NCBI GenBank assembly: GCA_009784095.1
Contig: WRDL01000001.1
Coordinates: 1-41,666, forward strand
Reading direction: 5' to 3'
Origin: Coriobacteriia bacterium
GTDB lineage: Bacteria > Actinomycetota > Coriobacteriia > WRKU01
Length of the DNA: 41,666 bases
In this document: one piece after another, positions 33,356 to 41,618 of the stretch
Layout: each line of letters starts with the position of its first letter
Numbering within the stretch: the stretch's first letter is position 1
Position numbers and translations under genes: made by a program
The notes under the pieces: model-generated
The model's input: the letters and a program-made list of their open reading frames with translations, nothing else
Database searches by the model: none
Told to the model about the DNA's origin: nothing

Positions 33356-33934
33356 TTAATCTTTCGGAACGGTCACTTCATCGAAGACGACCTCTACGGC
33401 GCCTTCATCGGCGAGCTCGTCAAGATAGACGACCTTCTCGGTCGGATAATCGCCTGACAGGTCGCTCTCTTCGAGCACGACATACCGGGGTACGACCTCA
33501 TCATCGTCGACCTCGCCGCTCGCCATACCGCTCTTGCGTGCGTCTTGCGCCTCTGCGCGACGCTCGCGTATGACAGTACGGACCCGGCTCGCGAAATCGG
33601 TGACCACATCGACCGGTGTATTGACCAGCCCGGAGATCGAATCCGAGGTCTTCTCGACCTTCTTCGTCGCGTTCTCGACAGTCGAGATGATCGAATCGAT
33701 ACGGAGAAGCTCCATGTTGACGGCGTCGACGGTCACACCCGCTTTAGTGATCAGCGGCATCGCGTTGGACCGTAGATCCGCAAGCGTATCGGTCGCCTCG
33801 GCAAGCGTCTTATTGGCCTGTGCCAAGGTGGTATCCAATACGTCGAACGTCTTTGAGGCTCTCCAGAATAGATACGCCAAAGCTAAAAGGGCGATGACTC
33901 CCGCACCGTAGAGAACCGGTTCCATAAATTCCAT
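33356..33934 (-). CDS. DUF948 membrane protein
   Basis: 192 residues. An N-terminal membrane helix (about 5-24) is followed by a heptad-rich coiled coil (TLAQANKTLAEATDTLADLRSN, IDSIISTVENATKKVEKTSDS) typical of DUF948, a Gram-positive general stress-type family of unknown function. The C-terminus is acidic. ATG at 33934 has GGAGG nine bases upstream. It is first in the alaS run; a TATAGT -10 lies about 50 bases upstream. Confidence 0.8.
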   Translation of the reverse strand: MEFMEPVLYGAGVIALLALAYLFWRASKTFDVLDTTLAQANKTLAEATDTLADLRSNAMPLITKAGVTVDAVNMELLRIDSIISTVENATKKVEKTSDSISGLVNTPVDVVTDFASRVRTVIRERRAEAQDARKSGMASGEVDDDEVVPRYVVLEESDLSGDYPTEKVVYLDELADEGAVEVVFDEVTVPKD

Positions 33935-33981
33935 GCTCGTGCACCTCCGTAGAGTCGAAGTGTATCCGAATGCTTCATTTT

Positions 33982-33987
33982 ACTATA
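33982..33987 (-). promoter_or_regulatory. Candidate -10 box for the DUF948-alaS operon
   Basis: TATAGT on the minus strand would place the transcription start near 33975, about 40 bases before the DUF948 gene. The -35 region (TTCGAC at 17-base spacing) is poor. It lies in the divergent gap 33935-34095; for the plus-strand nuclease gene only a lone TATCAT (34061-34066) is visible. Confidence 0.4.
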
Positions 33988-34095
33988 GTGAGTGTGACAC
34001 GGGGGTCGAACTCGTTTGTACTACATGTGATGAACAAGAGTTCTCAACGAGCTGGTGAAGTATCATGAAATAAGTTGAAAAGGAAGGGATCACAA

Positions 34096-34698
34096 ATGCC
34101 TCGTGCTTCGACGCGCAACATAGCGATCGCGCTTGTGGCGGCGCTCGCCATAGCGGGTGGCTACATCGCAGACTTCTTCGGTGTTTCCCTGCCCGGGCTT
34201 TCGACCCCCCTCTCCACTGACTCAAGCTACGATGGATCCACTCTCCTGCGTGGAGAGATCGACAAGATCGTCGATGGTGATACGGTCTATATCAGATTCA
34301 CTGATGGCTCACGTCGCAAAGCCCGCCTTATCGGCATCGACACTCCTGAGCTCAATCAAGCGAGCAACAGTGAGCCGTCCGGGCAAAAAGGTCCGGAACC
34401 TGGAGCAGTGGAGGCGAAAGCATTCGTCGAGCACGTACTCTCTGGTCAGCAGACCGTGTGGGTCGAATATGACCTTGAGCCACACGACCGCTACGGGCGC
34501 GATCTGGTCTACGTATGGCTGAGCGATCCTTCCGAAGAGGTCTCGATCGAGAGCGATATGCTCAACGGACTTATCCTTGCCAGCGGATGGGCTGAAGCAA
34601 TCCGCGTAAAACCGAATGCGAAATATTATGACATCTTCAGATCCATTGAGAAGCGTGCGAAAGACGCCGGACTTGGCATCTGGGGATTCGATCGTTGA
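34096..34698 (+). CDS. Membrane-anchored or secreted thermonuclease (SNase family)
   Basis: 200 residues. An N-terminal hydrophobic segment (about 7-25) precedes a staphylococcal-nuclease OB-fold domain: GEIDKIVDGDTVYIRF, RLIGIDTPELNQ (Arg and Glu of the active site), DRYGRDLVYVWL (second Arg) and LASGWAEAIRVKPNAKYYDIF, ending GLGIWG. It would cut DNA or RNA outside the cell or at the membrane in a calcium-dependent way (family knowledge). An in-frame ATG at 34075 exists, but ATG at 34096 has GGAAGGG seven bases upstream. It is the first gene of a plus-strand trio with the TfoX-like and HerA-like genes. Confidence 0.92.
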   Translation: MPRASTRNIAIALVAALAIAGGYIADFFGVSLPGLSTPLSTDSSYDGSTLLRGEIDKIVDGDTVYIRFTDGSRRKARLIGIDTPELNQASNSEPSGQKGPEPGAVEAKAFVEHVLSGQQTVWVEYDLEPHDRYGRDLVYVWLSDPSEEVSIESDMLNGLILASGWAEAIRVKPNAKYYDIFRSIEKRAKDAGLGIWGFDR

Positions 34699-34735
34699 GG
34701 TACCATGGGAGCATCGAATAAAGAGGAGGAATCCC

Positions 34736-35014
34736 TTGAATGAACTGACACAACTCCCCAATATCGGCAAAGCAAGCGCTGACCTGCTGGGCGAAGCGGG
34801 AATACGATCGTATGATGATCTCGTCTCGATCGGCAGCAGGGACGCGTGGCTGAGAACACGCCAGATCGATCCTGGTACTTGAGTGAACTTCCTGATGGGT
34901 CTGGAAGGCGCCATCCAAGGGGTGCGGAGAGGAGAGCTGCCTGACTCTGATAAAGCGCAGCTCAAAGACTTCTATCGTACGCACAGCCAGCCTGATTTCG
35001 ACCACGACAGATGA
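34736..35014 (+). pseudogene. TfoX C-terminal-domain protein interrupted by an in-frame TGA
   Basis: Start TTG at 34736 has AGGAGG six bases upstream. The frame begins MNELTQLPNIGKASADLLGE and runs to TGA at 34880-34882. It then continues without shift, VNFLMGLEGAIQGVRRGEL onwards, to a second TGA at 35012-35014, giving 92 codons. Together the halves form one full TfoX C-terminal domain (helix-hairpin-helix-like). In this family the residue before the 'xxLxxLEGAIQGIR' helix is usually Cys, which is exactly where the TGA falls. A nonsense mutation is the simplest reading; recoding (selenocysteine or read-through) is an alternative. TGA serves as an ordinary stop elsewhere here. No convincing bacterial SECIS was seen, only weak stems (CTTCC/GGAAG; TGGA/TCCA). 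Confidence 0.75.
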
Positions 35015-35023
35015 GGGAACATC

Positions 35024-36523
35024 ATGTATCTTAACAATAGGAACACGATCTGGATCGCGACCGGCAAACAAGGGAGCGAGCCGATCTATCTCCTTCCCCA
35101 TATGATGAACCGCCACGGGTTGGTGACCGGCGCGACCGGTACCGGTAAGACCACGACGATCAAGGTGATGGCCGAGGCTTTCTCGGATATGGGAACTTCA
35201 GTATTCATGGCCGATATCAAAGGTGATGTTTCGGGTCTGTGCATTCCCGGCGAGCCGAGTGAGGCGCTCGATACGCGTCTGGCCTTGATGGGCATCACCG
35301 ATTTCACCTTTTCCGGCTATCCTGTGCGCTTCTTCGACCTCTATGGCGAGAACGGTATCCCCGTGCGGGTCACGGTCTCGAGCATGGGACCACTGCTGCT
35401 CTCGCGGATTTTAAGCCTCAATGACACGCAGACCGGAGTGCTTCAGATCATATTCAAGTTCTCCGATGACAATGGATTGCTGATGCTCGACTTCAAGGAC
35501 CTTCGCAGCATGGTACAGTACGCCGGTGAGAATGCCAAGACCTTCGCATCAGAGTACGGCAACATCTCCCCTGCCAGCATCGGCGCGATCCAGCGCCGCC
35601 TCCTTGAGCTGGAAATGGCGGGAGGCGATCGTTTCTTCGGAGAGCCTGAGCTTGATCTGCGCGACTGGTTCGGAGTCGACGAGCAGGGGCGCGGCTACAT
35701 CAATATCCTGGACTGCGTCACCTTATTCCAAAACCCTCTTCTGTATTCCACCTTTTTACTTTGGATGCTCTCTGAACTCTACGAATTGTTGCCTGAAGTG
35801 GGCGATCTCGATCGACCGAAGATGGTGTTCTTCTTCGATGAGGCCCATCTTCTTTTCTCCGACGCACCCAAGGCACTACTCCAAAAGATCGAGCAGGTCA
35901 TCCGGCTCATCCGCTCCAAAGGAGTCGGCATATTCTTCATCACACAAAGCCCCGGCGACATCCCCGATTCCGTGCTCGCGCAGCTCGGCAATAAGATCCA
36001 GCACGCACTGCGCGCCTATACACCCAATGACCAGAAGGTCATCAAAGCGGCAGCAGCGTCATTTAGGCCTAATCCTGAGTTCGACTCGGCAACCGCGATC
36101 AGCGATCTGGCGACCGGAGAAGCGCTGATATCGGCTTTGGATGAGAAGGGCGCGCCTGAGATGATACAGCGCGGATTCATCCTCTCTCCGCACTGCAGTT
36201 TTGGGGTCGCGGATCCGACCTTCGTCGAACAGATCACCCGGTCATCGCCGCTCTATACCAAATACCGTGAGACATTCGATCGCCACTCGGCGTACGAAGC
36301 GCTCGATGAGATGGCGCAACGTAAAGCAGCACAAGACGAGCAGGACATGGTTGAGGCGCAACGGCAAAAAGAGCTCAGGCAGCGCGAGAAAGCCGCTTCG
36401 AAACCGCGTTCGCGCAACGCGTCGACCCCGCTTGAGAAAGCGCTATCAAGCAGCCTCTCTCAGATCGGTCGCTCGGTCAGCCGTGAGCTGGTGCGCGGTG
36501 CATTCGGCACGTTCAAGAAGTAG
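35024..36523 (+). CDS. HerA-type ATPase, DUF853 family
   Basis: 499 residues. An N-terminal Walker A, VTGATGTGKTTTIKVMAE (about residue 36), is followed by VFMADIKGDVSGL, the DUF853 core (GLLMLDFKDLRSMVQY; ISPASIGAIQRRLLELE), a Walker B KMVFFFDEAHLLF, and sensor/arginine-finger-type VGIFFITQSPGDIPDSVLAQLGNKIQHALRAYT. The charged C-terminus is probably helical. DUF853 proteins are VirB4/HerA/FtsK-like hexameric translocases of poorly known function. ATG at 35024 has GAGG seven bases upstream, nine bases after the TfoX-like frame. A bidirectional terminator follows. Confidence 0.93.
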   Translation: MYLNNRNTIWIATGKQGSEPIYLLPHMMNRHGLVTGATGTGKTTTIKVMAEAFSDMGTSVFMADIKGDVSGLCIPGEPSEALDTRLALMGITDFTFSGYPVRFFDLYGENGIPVRVTVSSMGPLLLSRILSLNDTQTGVLQIIFKFSDDNGLLMLDFKDLRSMVQYAGENAKTFASEYGNISPASIGAIQRRLLELEMAGGDRFFGEPELDLRDWFGVDEQGRGYINILDCVTLFQNPLLYSTFLLWMLSELYELLPEVGDLDRPKMVFFFDEAHLLFSDAPKALLQKIEQVIRLIRSKGVGIFFITQSPGDIPDSVLAQLGNKIQHALRAYTPNDQKVIKAAAASFRPNPEFDSATAISDLATGEALISALDEKGAPEMIQRGFILSPHCSFGVADPTFVEQITRSSPLYTKYRETFDRHSAYEALDEMAQRKAAQDEQDMVEAQRQKELRQREKAASKPRSRNASTPLEKALSSSLSQIGRSVSRELVRGAFGTFKK

Positions 36524-36563
36524 TACGCAGCTCGGCTCGTTCTAAAGCAGTACCGAGAGAGAA

Positions 36564-36595
36564 ACACCGCCCTGGTAGGGGCGGTGTCTATTCTT
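36564..36595. terminator. Bidirectional terminator between converging genes
   Basis: Perfect 9-bp stem ACACCGCCC (36564-36572) / GGGCGGTGT (36579-36587), loop of six. On the plus strand it is followed by CTATTCTTGT, on the minus strand by TTCTCTCTC. It serves the HerA-like gene from the left and the LPPTG surface-protein gene from the right. Confidence 0.75.
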
Positions 36596-36617
36596 GTGAG
36601 TATGATTTTTCTGCTTG

Positions 36618-37568
36618 TTAATCTTTCTTATAGAGACGACGTGAGAAGCCCAGTGCAACACCTGAGACACCCAGCAGACTCAGTACCAGCGCAACAGGGG
36701 CGATATCACCAGTTGGCGGTAGTCCGACATAGCTATTGACGAAGAACGCGCCGACCCGATTGGTCAGATCGTCAAGTACGATCTCATCCTCATTGAGGGT
36801 CTCCAACCCATCGAGGTCGGTCAATGATATATAGCCGACATCGTAGGTACCATCGGAAAAGACCTCGACCAAGACCAACCAGACCTCATCGTCAAAGATC
36901 CAATCAGTGAGATCTTCATCTTCGAGTTCTCCCAAGAGGAACGCATGCTCACCAACACCGAGCTCACCCACGTTGAAGGAGAAGACTCCTTCGCCGGTGA
37001 CCGTTGAGTACTTCTCTGACCCATCGATCAAGTCGCCGGCATCATCAATACCGATCAGCAAGAAGTTGAAGTCGGGCATACTCCCCGGCGTTCCCAGGAC
37101 GACTTTCTCGCCATTGATCACGACATCTGCAGTGACCGGTGGTGCCTCTTCAATTCCTAGGTAAATCTGACCGAATGCAAAGTCTTCATCCGTGGTAGTG
37201 ATCGTAACACTTTCAATGGTGAGATCTCCGGTCGTATAAAAACCGAATCCGGCAGCACCATAATCGCCTTCCACCCCTTCGGAGTAGACGGTACCGTCAT
37301 TGGCTTGGACGTAAAAGTTATAGAGATCAATTTCATTTGGTTCTACATAGATAAGGAACGCCGTGATGCCCTCAGGGAGCTCAAGGGTGACCGTATCGTC
37401 ACGTACGTAAAAGACCAGCCCGGTATAACCCTGGCTCCAGGTTGCCCAACTATCGGGGACAAAGCGAGCCTCAACATGACTCTCGCCATTGGTGACAAAG
37501 GTGATATCCCCAGCGAACGAGGGTAATACACTGACGACTTCCTCATCTTCAAATCCCGGATCTGTCAT
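36618..37568 (-). CDS. LPPTG-anchored surface protein without signal peptide (probably N-truncated)
   Basis: 316 residues. The N-terminal half (about 5-145) resembles the beta-sandwich found in PEP-CTERM/choice-of-anchor proteins (ITAFLIYVEPNEIDLYNFYV; GAAGFGFYTTGDLTIESVTI; FAFGQIYLGI). The middle (about 150-265) looks like an FctA/Spy0128 isopeptide pilin domain (FNFLLIGIDDAG; GVFSFNVGELGVGEHAFLLGE; WLVLVEVFSDGTYDVGYISL). The C-terminus has VGLPPTGD, a hydrophobic helix and RRLYKKD, a canonical sortase signal. The frame opens at ATG 37568 with no signal peptide and no ribosome site; an in-frame stop lies 18 bases upstream. Export is therefore not expected as written, suggesting loss of the 5' end. 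Confidence 0.7.
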   Translation of the reverse strand: MTDPGFEDEEVVSVLPSFAGDITFVTNGESHVEARFVPDSWATWSQGYTGLVFYVRDDTVTLELPEGITAFLIYVEPNEIDLYNFYVQANDGTVYSEGVEGDYGAAGFGFYTTGDLTIESVTITTTDEDFAFGQIYLGIEEAPPVTADVVINGEKVVLGTPGSMPDFNFLLIGIDDAGDLIDGSEKYSTVTGEGVFSFNVGELGVGEHAFLLGELEDEDLTDWIFDDEVWLVLVEVFSDGTYDVGYISLTDLDGLETLNEDEIVLDDLTNRVGAFFVNSYVGLPPTGDIAPVALVLSLLGVSGVALGFSRRLYKKD

Positions 37569-37579
37569 CAGCGTGCTAC

Positions 37580-37621
37580 TTAGTTACCTAACACTATTTG
37601 TTAAGTAACAGTATTAACTAA
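37580..37621. promoter_or_regulatory. Nested inverted repeats upstream of the ABC exporter (MarR-like operator)
   Basis: GTTACCTAAC (37583-37592) and GTTAAGTAAC (37600-37609) form an imperfect 10-bp inverted repeat; outside it TTAGTTA (37580-37586) and TAACTAA (37615-37621) form a perfect 7-bp pair. AT-rich sites of this kind resemble MarR-family operators, and exporters of this class are often under MarR control. It lies immediately upstream of the candidate promoter. No regulator gene is present in the window. Confidence 0.45.
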
Positions 37622-37622
37622 T

Positions 37623-37652
37623 TTCAGAGGGCAAGATTTGGTGCGGTATAAT
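37623..37652 (+). promoter_or_regulatory. Sigma-70-type promoter of the ABC exporter genes
   Basis: TATAAT at 37647-37652 matches the -10 consensus perfectly; TTCAGA at 37623-37628 (18-base spacing) is an acceptable -35. GGTGC (37640-37644) and GCACC (37654-37658) flank the -10 as an inverted repeat. Transcription would start at about 37659, 47 bases before the first gene. Confidence 0.65.
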
Positions 37653-37705
37653 TGCACCGATGTGTTCTTATCCCACGGTTTAATGTTGCATTACAAAGGA
37701 GCATC

Positions 37706-39727
37706 ATGCTTAAGCTCTTTCGCTATTTGAAGCCCTACTGGTTGCTGTGTCTGTTGGTACTTTTCTTTGTCGCGATTCAGGTTACCTGCACGCTACGTCT
37801 TCCCAAGGAGATGTCCGATATTGTCAACTACGGCATTATCCAGCGCGGCATCCCCGGTAACATGCAGACCGAGCCTGATGTGGCAGCGCAAGTCGCCGAG
37901 GCGATCCGGACTGCCGGTGCTTCGATCACCCCCGCGCAACGATCATATTTCACTGAAAAAGGCATCCTCATGTTGGGCATCACCTTGCTTGCCGGAATCG
38001 CGGCAATCTGTGCGGGCTATTTTGCTTCACGGGTCTCAGCCGCAGTCGCGCGCGATCTTCGTGGGGATATCTTTTCCAAGATCGAGTATTTCTCATTGAC
38101 TGAATTCGACCGATTCTCGACCGCATCGCTGATCATCCGCTCGACCAACGACATCCAGCAGGTACAGCAGATGACGTTCTTGCTTCTGCGCCTGTCGACC
38201 ATGGCACCGCTGACCGCGATTGGTGCCTTGTTCATGATGCTGCAGACCGATGCGTCACTTGCCTGGATCCTGGGGGTCACGTTGCCCCTGCTCCTAATCA
38301 CCATCGGTATCCTGATCTATTACGGTATGCCGATCTTTCGTACAATCCAGGAAAAGACCGACCGCCTCAATCTCGTGGCACGCGAGGGCCTGACCGGTGT
38401 GCGCGTCATTCGCGCGTTCGATCGCGAACCCATGCAACAAGAGCGATTCGCGAAAGCCAACGATGATCTGACTAATACGACCATCAAGGTCAACCGCATG
38501 ATGGTGACTATGATGCCGATCATGCAGCTTCTGATGCAGTTCACCACTATCGCCATCATCTGGTTCGGTTCGCATTTGATCAACGATCTGAGTTTGCGCT
38601 TGGGTGACATGATGGCGTTTTTGCAGTACGCGATGCAGATCCTGTTCTCGGTCATGATGCTCTCGATGATCTTTGTGATGTATCCGCGCGCCAGTGTCTC
38701 GGCTGAACGCATCAACGAGGTGCTCGATACCGAGCCGGTGATCGAAGATCCCCCCAAAGCACTGGGCTCGGCAAGTGGAAAGCCCAGCGTCGAATTCCGC
38801 GACGTGTCCTTCTCGTTTGCGGGAAGTGAGGAATGCGCGATCCGCGATGTGAGTTTTAAAGCTGACGACAACACGATGACCGCCATCATCGGATCGACAG
38901 GATCGGGCAAATCGACGATCCTTAACTTGATCGTGCGTCTCTATGATGCCTGCAAAGGTGAGGTGCTGGTCAATGGGGTCGATGTTCGTGAGATGAGCCA
39001 GCATTACCTGCACGAGCTGGTCGGCTATATCCCCCAAAAAGCAGTGCTCTTCGATGGGACGATCGCAGAAAACATCCGCTTCGGTAAAGAGGATGCGACC
39101 GATGCCCAGATCGAAGAGGCGCTTGAGATCGCCCAAGCACTCGGGTTTGTGCAAGAGCAAGAAGACGGTCTCGAAAGCTTTGTCGCCCAAGGTGGCACCA
39201 ACTATAGCGGTGGGCAGAAGCAACGCCTCGCCATTGCGCGTGCTATCGTAAAAAAGCCCGCGATCTACCTGTTCGACGACAGTTTCAGCGCGCTCGATCT
39301 TAAGACCGACGCAGCTTTGCGTGCGGCGCTTGAGCCGTATCTGGAAGATACCGTCACCATAATCGTGGCACAACGCATCTCGACCATCGTGGAAGCCGAT
39401 CAGATCTTGGTCATGGAAGAGGGGCAGCTGATCGGTAAAGGCACGCATGACCAGCTCATGACATACTGCCAGGTCTATCGCGAGATCGCCGAGTCTCAGA
39501 TGACCGATGAAGAATTGGAAGAACAAGGCTATAGCAGGTCAGAAATCCAAACGCCCCTCGATGAGGTGATCGCAGATATCCAAGCTGAGGATTGTGTTGA
39601 GTACACGCTCGAGCATCCCGAGAAGATGGTCGATGACACTCAGCGCACGACCGCTGCGCCTGCTGAAAGCGTGATGCACGAAAAGGAAGACTGGCGACCT
39701 TTCGAGGAGGTGACCGGCGATGAGTGA
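37706..39727 (+). CDS. ABC exporter half-transporter, degenerate-site subunit
   Basis: 673 residues: a type IV exporter membrane domain (six helices, residues ~1-330) and a nucleotide-binding domain. Walker A is IIGSTGSGKSTI, the signature YSGGQKQR, Walker B AIYLFDDSFSALD with Asp where the catalytic Glu normally stands, and the switch region IIVAQRIST has Gln in place of His. These are the marks of the degenerate-site subunit (TM287/BmrC-like) of heterodimeric exporters. The C-terminus is an acidic ~90-residue tail. ATG at 37706 has AAGGAG four bases upstream, so the frame open from 37652 is not used. Overlaps the next gene by 8 bases. Confidence 0.95.
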   Translation: MLKLFRYLKPYWLLCLLVLFFVAIQVTCTLRLPKEMSDIVNYGIIQRGIPGNMQTEPDVAAQVAEAIRTAGASITPAQRSYFTEKGILMLGITLLAGIAAICAGYFASRVSAAVARDLRGDIFSKIEYFSLTEFDRFSTASLIIRSTNDIQQVQQMTFLLLRLSTMAPLTAIGALFMMLQTDASLAWILGVTLPLLLITIGILIYYGMPIFRTIQEKTDRLNLVAREGLTGVRVIRAFDREPMQQERFAKANDDLTNTTIKVNRMMVTMMPIMQLLMQFTTIAIIWFGSHLINDLSLRLGDMMAFLQYAMQILFSVMMLSMIFVMYPRASVSAERINEVLDTEPVIEDPPKALGSASGKPSVEFRDVSFSFAGSEECAIRDVSFKADDNTMTAIIGSTGSGKSTILNLIVRLYDACKGEVLVNGVDVREMSQHYLHELVGYIPQKAVLFDGTIAENIRFGKEDATDAQIEEALEIAQALGFVQEQEDGLESFVAQGGTNYSGGQKQRLAIARAIVKKPAIYLFDDSFSALDLKTDAALRAALEPYLEDTVTIIVAQRISTIVEADQILVMEEGQLIGKGTHDQLMTYCQVYREIAESQMTDEELEEQGYSRSEIQTPLDEVIADIQAEDCVEYTLEHPEKMVDDTQRTTAAPAESVMHEKEDWRPFEEVTGDE

Positions 39728-41618
39728 CTCCACCGAAAAAGTCGAGCAACCCAAGCGTGAGGCACGTCCTATGGGACCGCGATTTGGAGGCGGTCATATG
39801 AGCGGTCCGGTAGAAAAACCGGCAGACTTTTGGGGAACGACAAAAAAACTGTTCGCGCTATTAGGGCCTGATCGTTTCAAACTGCTGCTTGCATCACTGT
39901 TCTCGATTGCTGCCGTATCGTGCGTGGTCGCCGGGCCGAAGGTCATGGCGCTTGCCACCAACCGTCTTGCCGACGGGGTCGCCGATATCATGAAGGCTCA
40001 AGCTATGGGCGCGACCGAGATCCCTAGCATCGACTTTGCTTACATCGGACGTATCGCGCTGATTCTGGTGGCGCTGTACTGCCTGGGAGCGTTGCTTGCC
40101 TACATCCAGCAGACGCTGACGGTCACGGTCACTCAAGATCTGGTCAGAACACTCCGACGCATGATCTCTGAGAAGCTCGATCACCTCCCCCTCTCCTTCT
40201 TTGATACTCAGACTTATGGAGAGATACTCTCAAAGATCACCATCGATGCCGATCTGATCTCGACCAATCTTCAGCAAGCCATGACCCAGACCATGACCTC
40301 GCTCTTTACCCTGATCGGGATCATCATCATGATGTTTACCATCAGCTGGAAACTGGCACTGGTATCACTGATCGCGGTTCCCGGATCGATCCTGGTGACT
40401 GCGTTGATCGCTCCACGCTCGCAGAAGTTCTTTGCCGATCAGCAGGCACAGCTTGGAGATCTCAACGGTCAGATCGAGGAGAACTTCGCCGGACACATCA
40501 TCGTTAAAGCGTTTAACCGTGAAGAAGCCAATATCGCGCGATTCGATGAGACGAACGAGGAGCTGTTCGGTAGTGCGTGGCGCGCGCAATTCATGTCAAG
40601 TATCATCATGCCGCTGATCCACTTCATCAGCAATGTGCAATATGTCGTGATCGTCGTCTATGCCGCAATCCTCTCAGCAGCCGGACAACTGCCGATCGGT
40701 GATATCTTGGCGTTCATCCAATATATCCAGCAATTTGGTCAGCCGATCCAGCAGGTCGCCCAGATCGCTAACGTGATCCAAGGCACGATCGCCGCTGCCG
40801 AGCGTGTCTTTACCCTTCTCGAAGAGCCTGAGGAGACCGCCGATAGTGAGGTTCCCGCGCTGCTCGATGAGCCAAAAGGCCTGGTCGAATTCAAAGATAT
40901 CGACTTTGACTATGTTCAGACCAATCCTCTTATCCGCGATCTTTCCCTGACCGCAAAGCCGGGTCAGACGGTGGCTATCGTCGGTCCGACCGGTGCCGGA
41001 AAGACGACACTAGTCAATCTCTTGATGCGCTTTTATGATCTCAACTCCGGTGAGATCCTCGTCGATGGGGTCAATACCGCAGACATGAGCCGTCACGATG
41101 TACGCAAACTGTTCGGCATGGTGCTCCAGGATACCTGGCTCTTCAACGGTACGATCGCTGAGAACATCGCCTATGGGCGCGATGGGGCGACTCGCGAGGA
41201 GGTCGAAGCCGCAGCTAAAGCAGCGTTTGCCGATCACTTCATTCGCACACTGCCACAAGGATACGATACGATCTTGGCCGAGGACGGAAGCAATCTGAGC
41301 GTGGGTCAACGTCAGCTGCTCACCATCGCGCGAGCCATATTAGCTGATTCTCCCATCATGATCTTGGACGAGGCGACCTCGAGTGTCGACACGCGTACCG
41401 AGCGGTTGATCCAAGAAGCGATGAATCGCCTGACCGAGGGACGCACCAGCTTCGTCATAGCGCATCGATTGAGCACTATCCGCGACGCGGATCTGATCCT
41501 CGTGATGGATAAGGGACGTGTCGTCGAAAGCGGGACCCACGAGGAGCTCCTCGCTGCCGATGGATTCTATGCTGACCTATATAACTCACAGTTCAGCGAG
41601 GAAGCTGAAGCCGCCTAG
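39720..41618 (+). CDS. ABC exporter half-transporter, catalytic-site subunit
   Basis: 632 residues: a hydrophilic N-terminus with GPRFGGGHMSGPVEKP (typical of TM288-like subunits), six membrane helices and a nucleotide-binding domain. Walker A is IVGPTGAGKTTLV, the signature LSVGQRQ departs from LSGGQ, Walker B IMILDEATSSVD retains the catalytic Glu, and the switch FVIAHRLST retains His. Together with the upstream subunit this gives one consensus and one degenerate ATP site, the standard heterodimeric multidrug or peptide exporter design. Substrate unknown; drug, bile-salt or lipid export is plausible. The 48 bases after the stop hold no recognisable gene. Confidence 0.95.
   Translation: MSDSTEKVEQPKREARPMGPRFGGGHMSGPVEKPADFWGTTKKLFALLGPDRFKLLLASLFSIAAVSCVVAGPKVMALATNRLADGVADIMKAQAMGATEIPSIDFAYIGRIALILVALYCLGALLAYIQQTLTVTVTQDLVRTLRRMISEKLDHLPLSFFDTQTYGEILSKITIDADLISTNLQQAMTQTMTSLFTLIGIIIMMFTISWKLALVSLIAVPGSILVTALIAPRSQKFFADQQAQLGDLNGQIEENFAGHIIVKAFNREEANIARFDETNEELFGSAWRAQFMSSIIMPLIHFISNVQYVVIVVYAAILSAAGQLPIGDILAFIQYIQQFGQPIQQVAQIANVIQGTIAAAERVFTLLEEPEETADSEVPALLDEPKGLVEFKDIDFDYVQTNPLIRDLSLTAKPGQTVAIVGPTGAGKTTLVNLLMRFYDLNSGEILVDGVNTADMSRHDVRKLFGMVLQDTWLFNGTIAENIAYGRDGATREEVEAAAKAAFADHFIRTLPQGYDTILAEDGSNLSVGQRQLLTIARAILADSPIMILDEATSSVDTRTERLIQEAMNRLTEGRTSFVIAHRLSTIRDADLILVMDKGRVVESGTHEELLAADGFYADLYNSQFSEEAEAA

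Noticed and set aside
34880..34882. Genome-wide reassignment of TGA to an amino acid
   Set aside because: Several intact genes here (ppk2, the TfoX-like frame itself, the first ABC gene) end in TGA at the expected length.
38294..39526. Long minus-strand frame opposite the first ABC gene
   Set aside because: A 410-codon antisense frame of His/Asp-rich composition without domain features; it mirrors the codon bias of the ABC gene.
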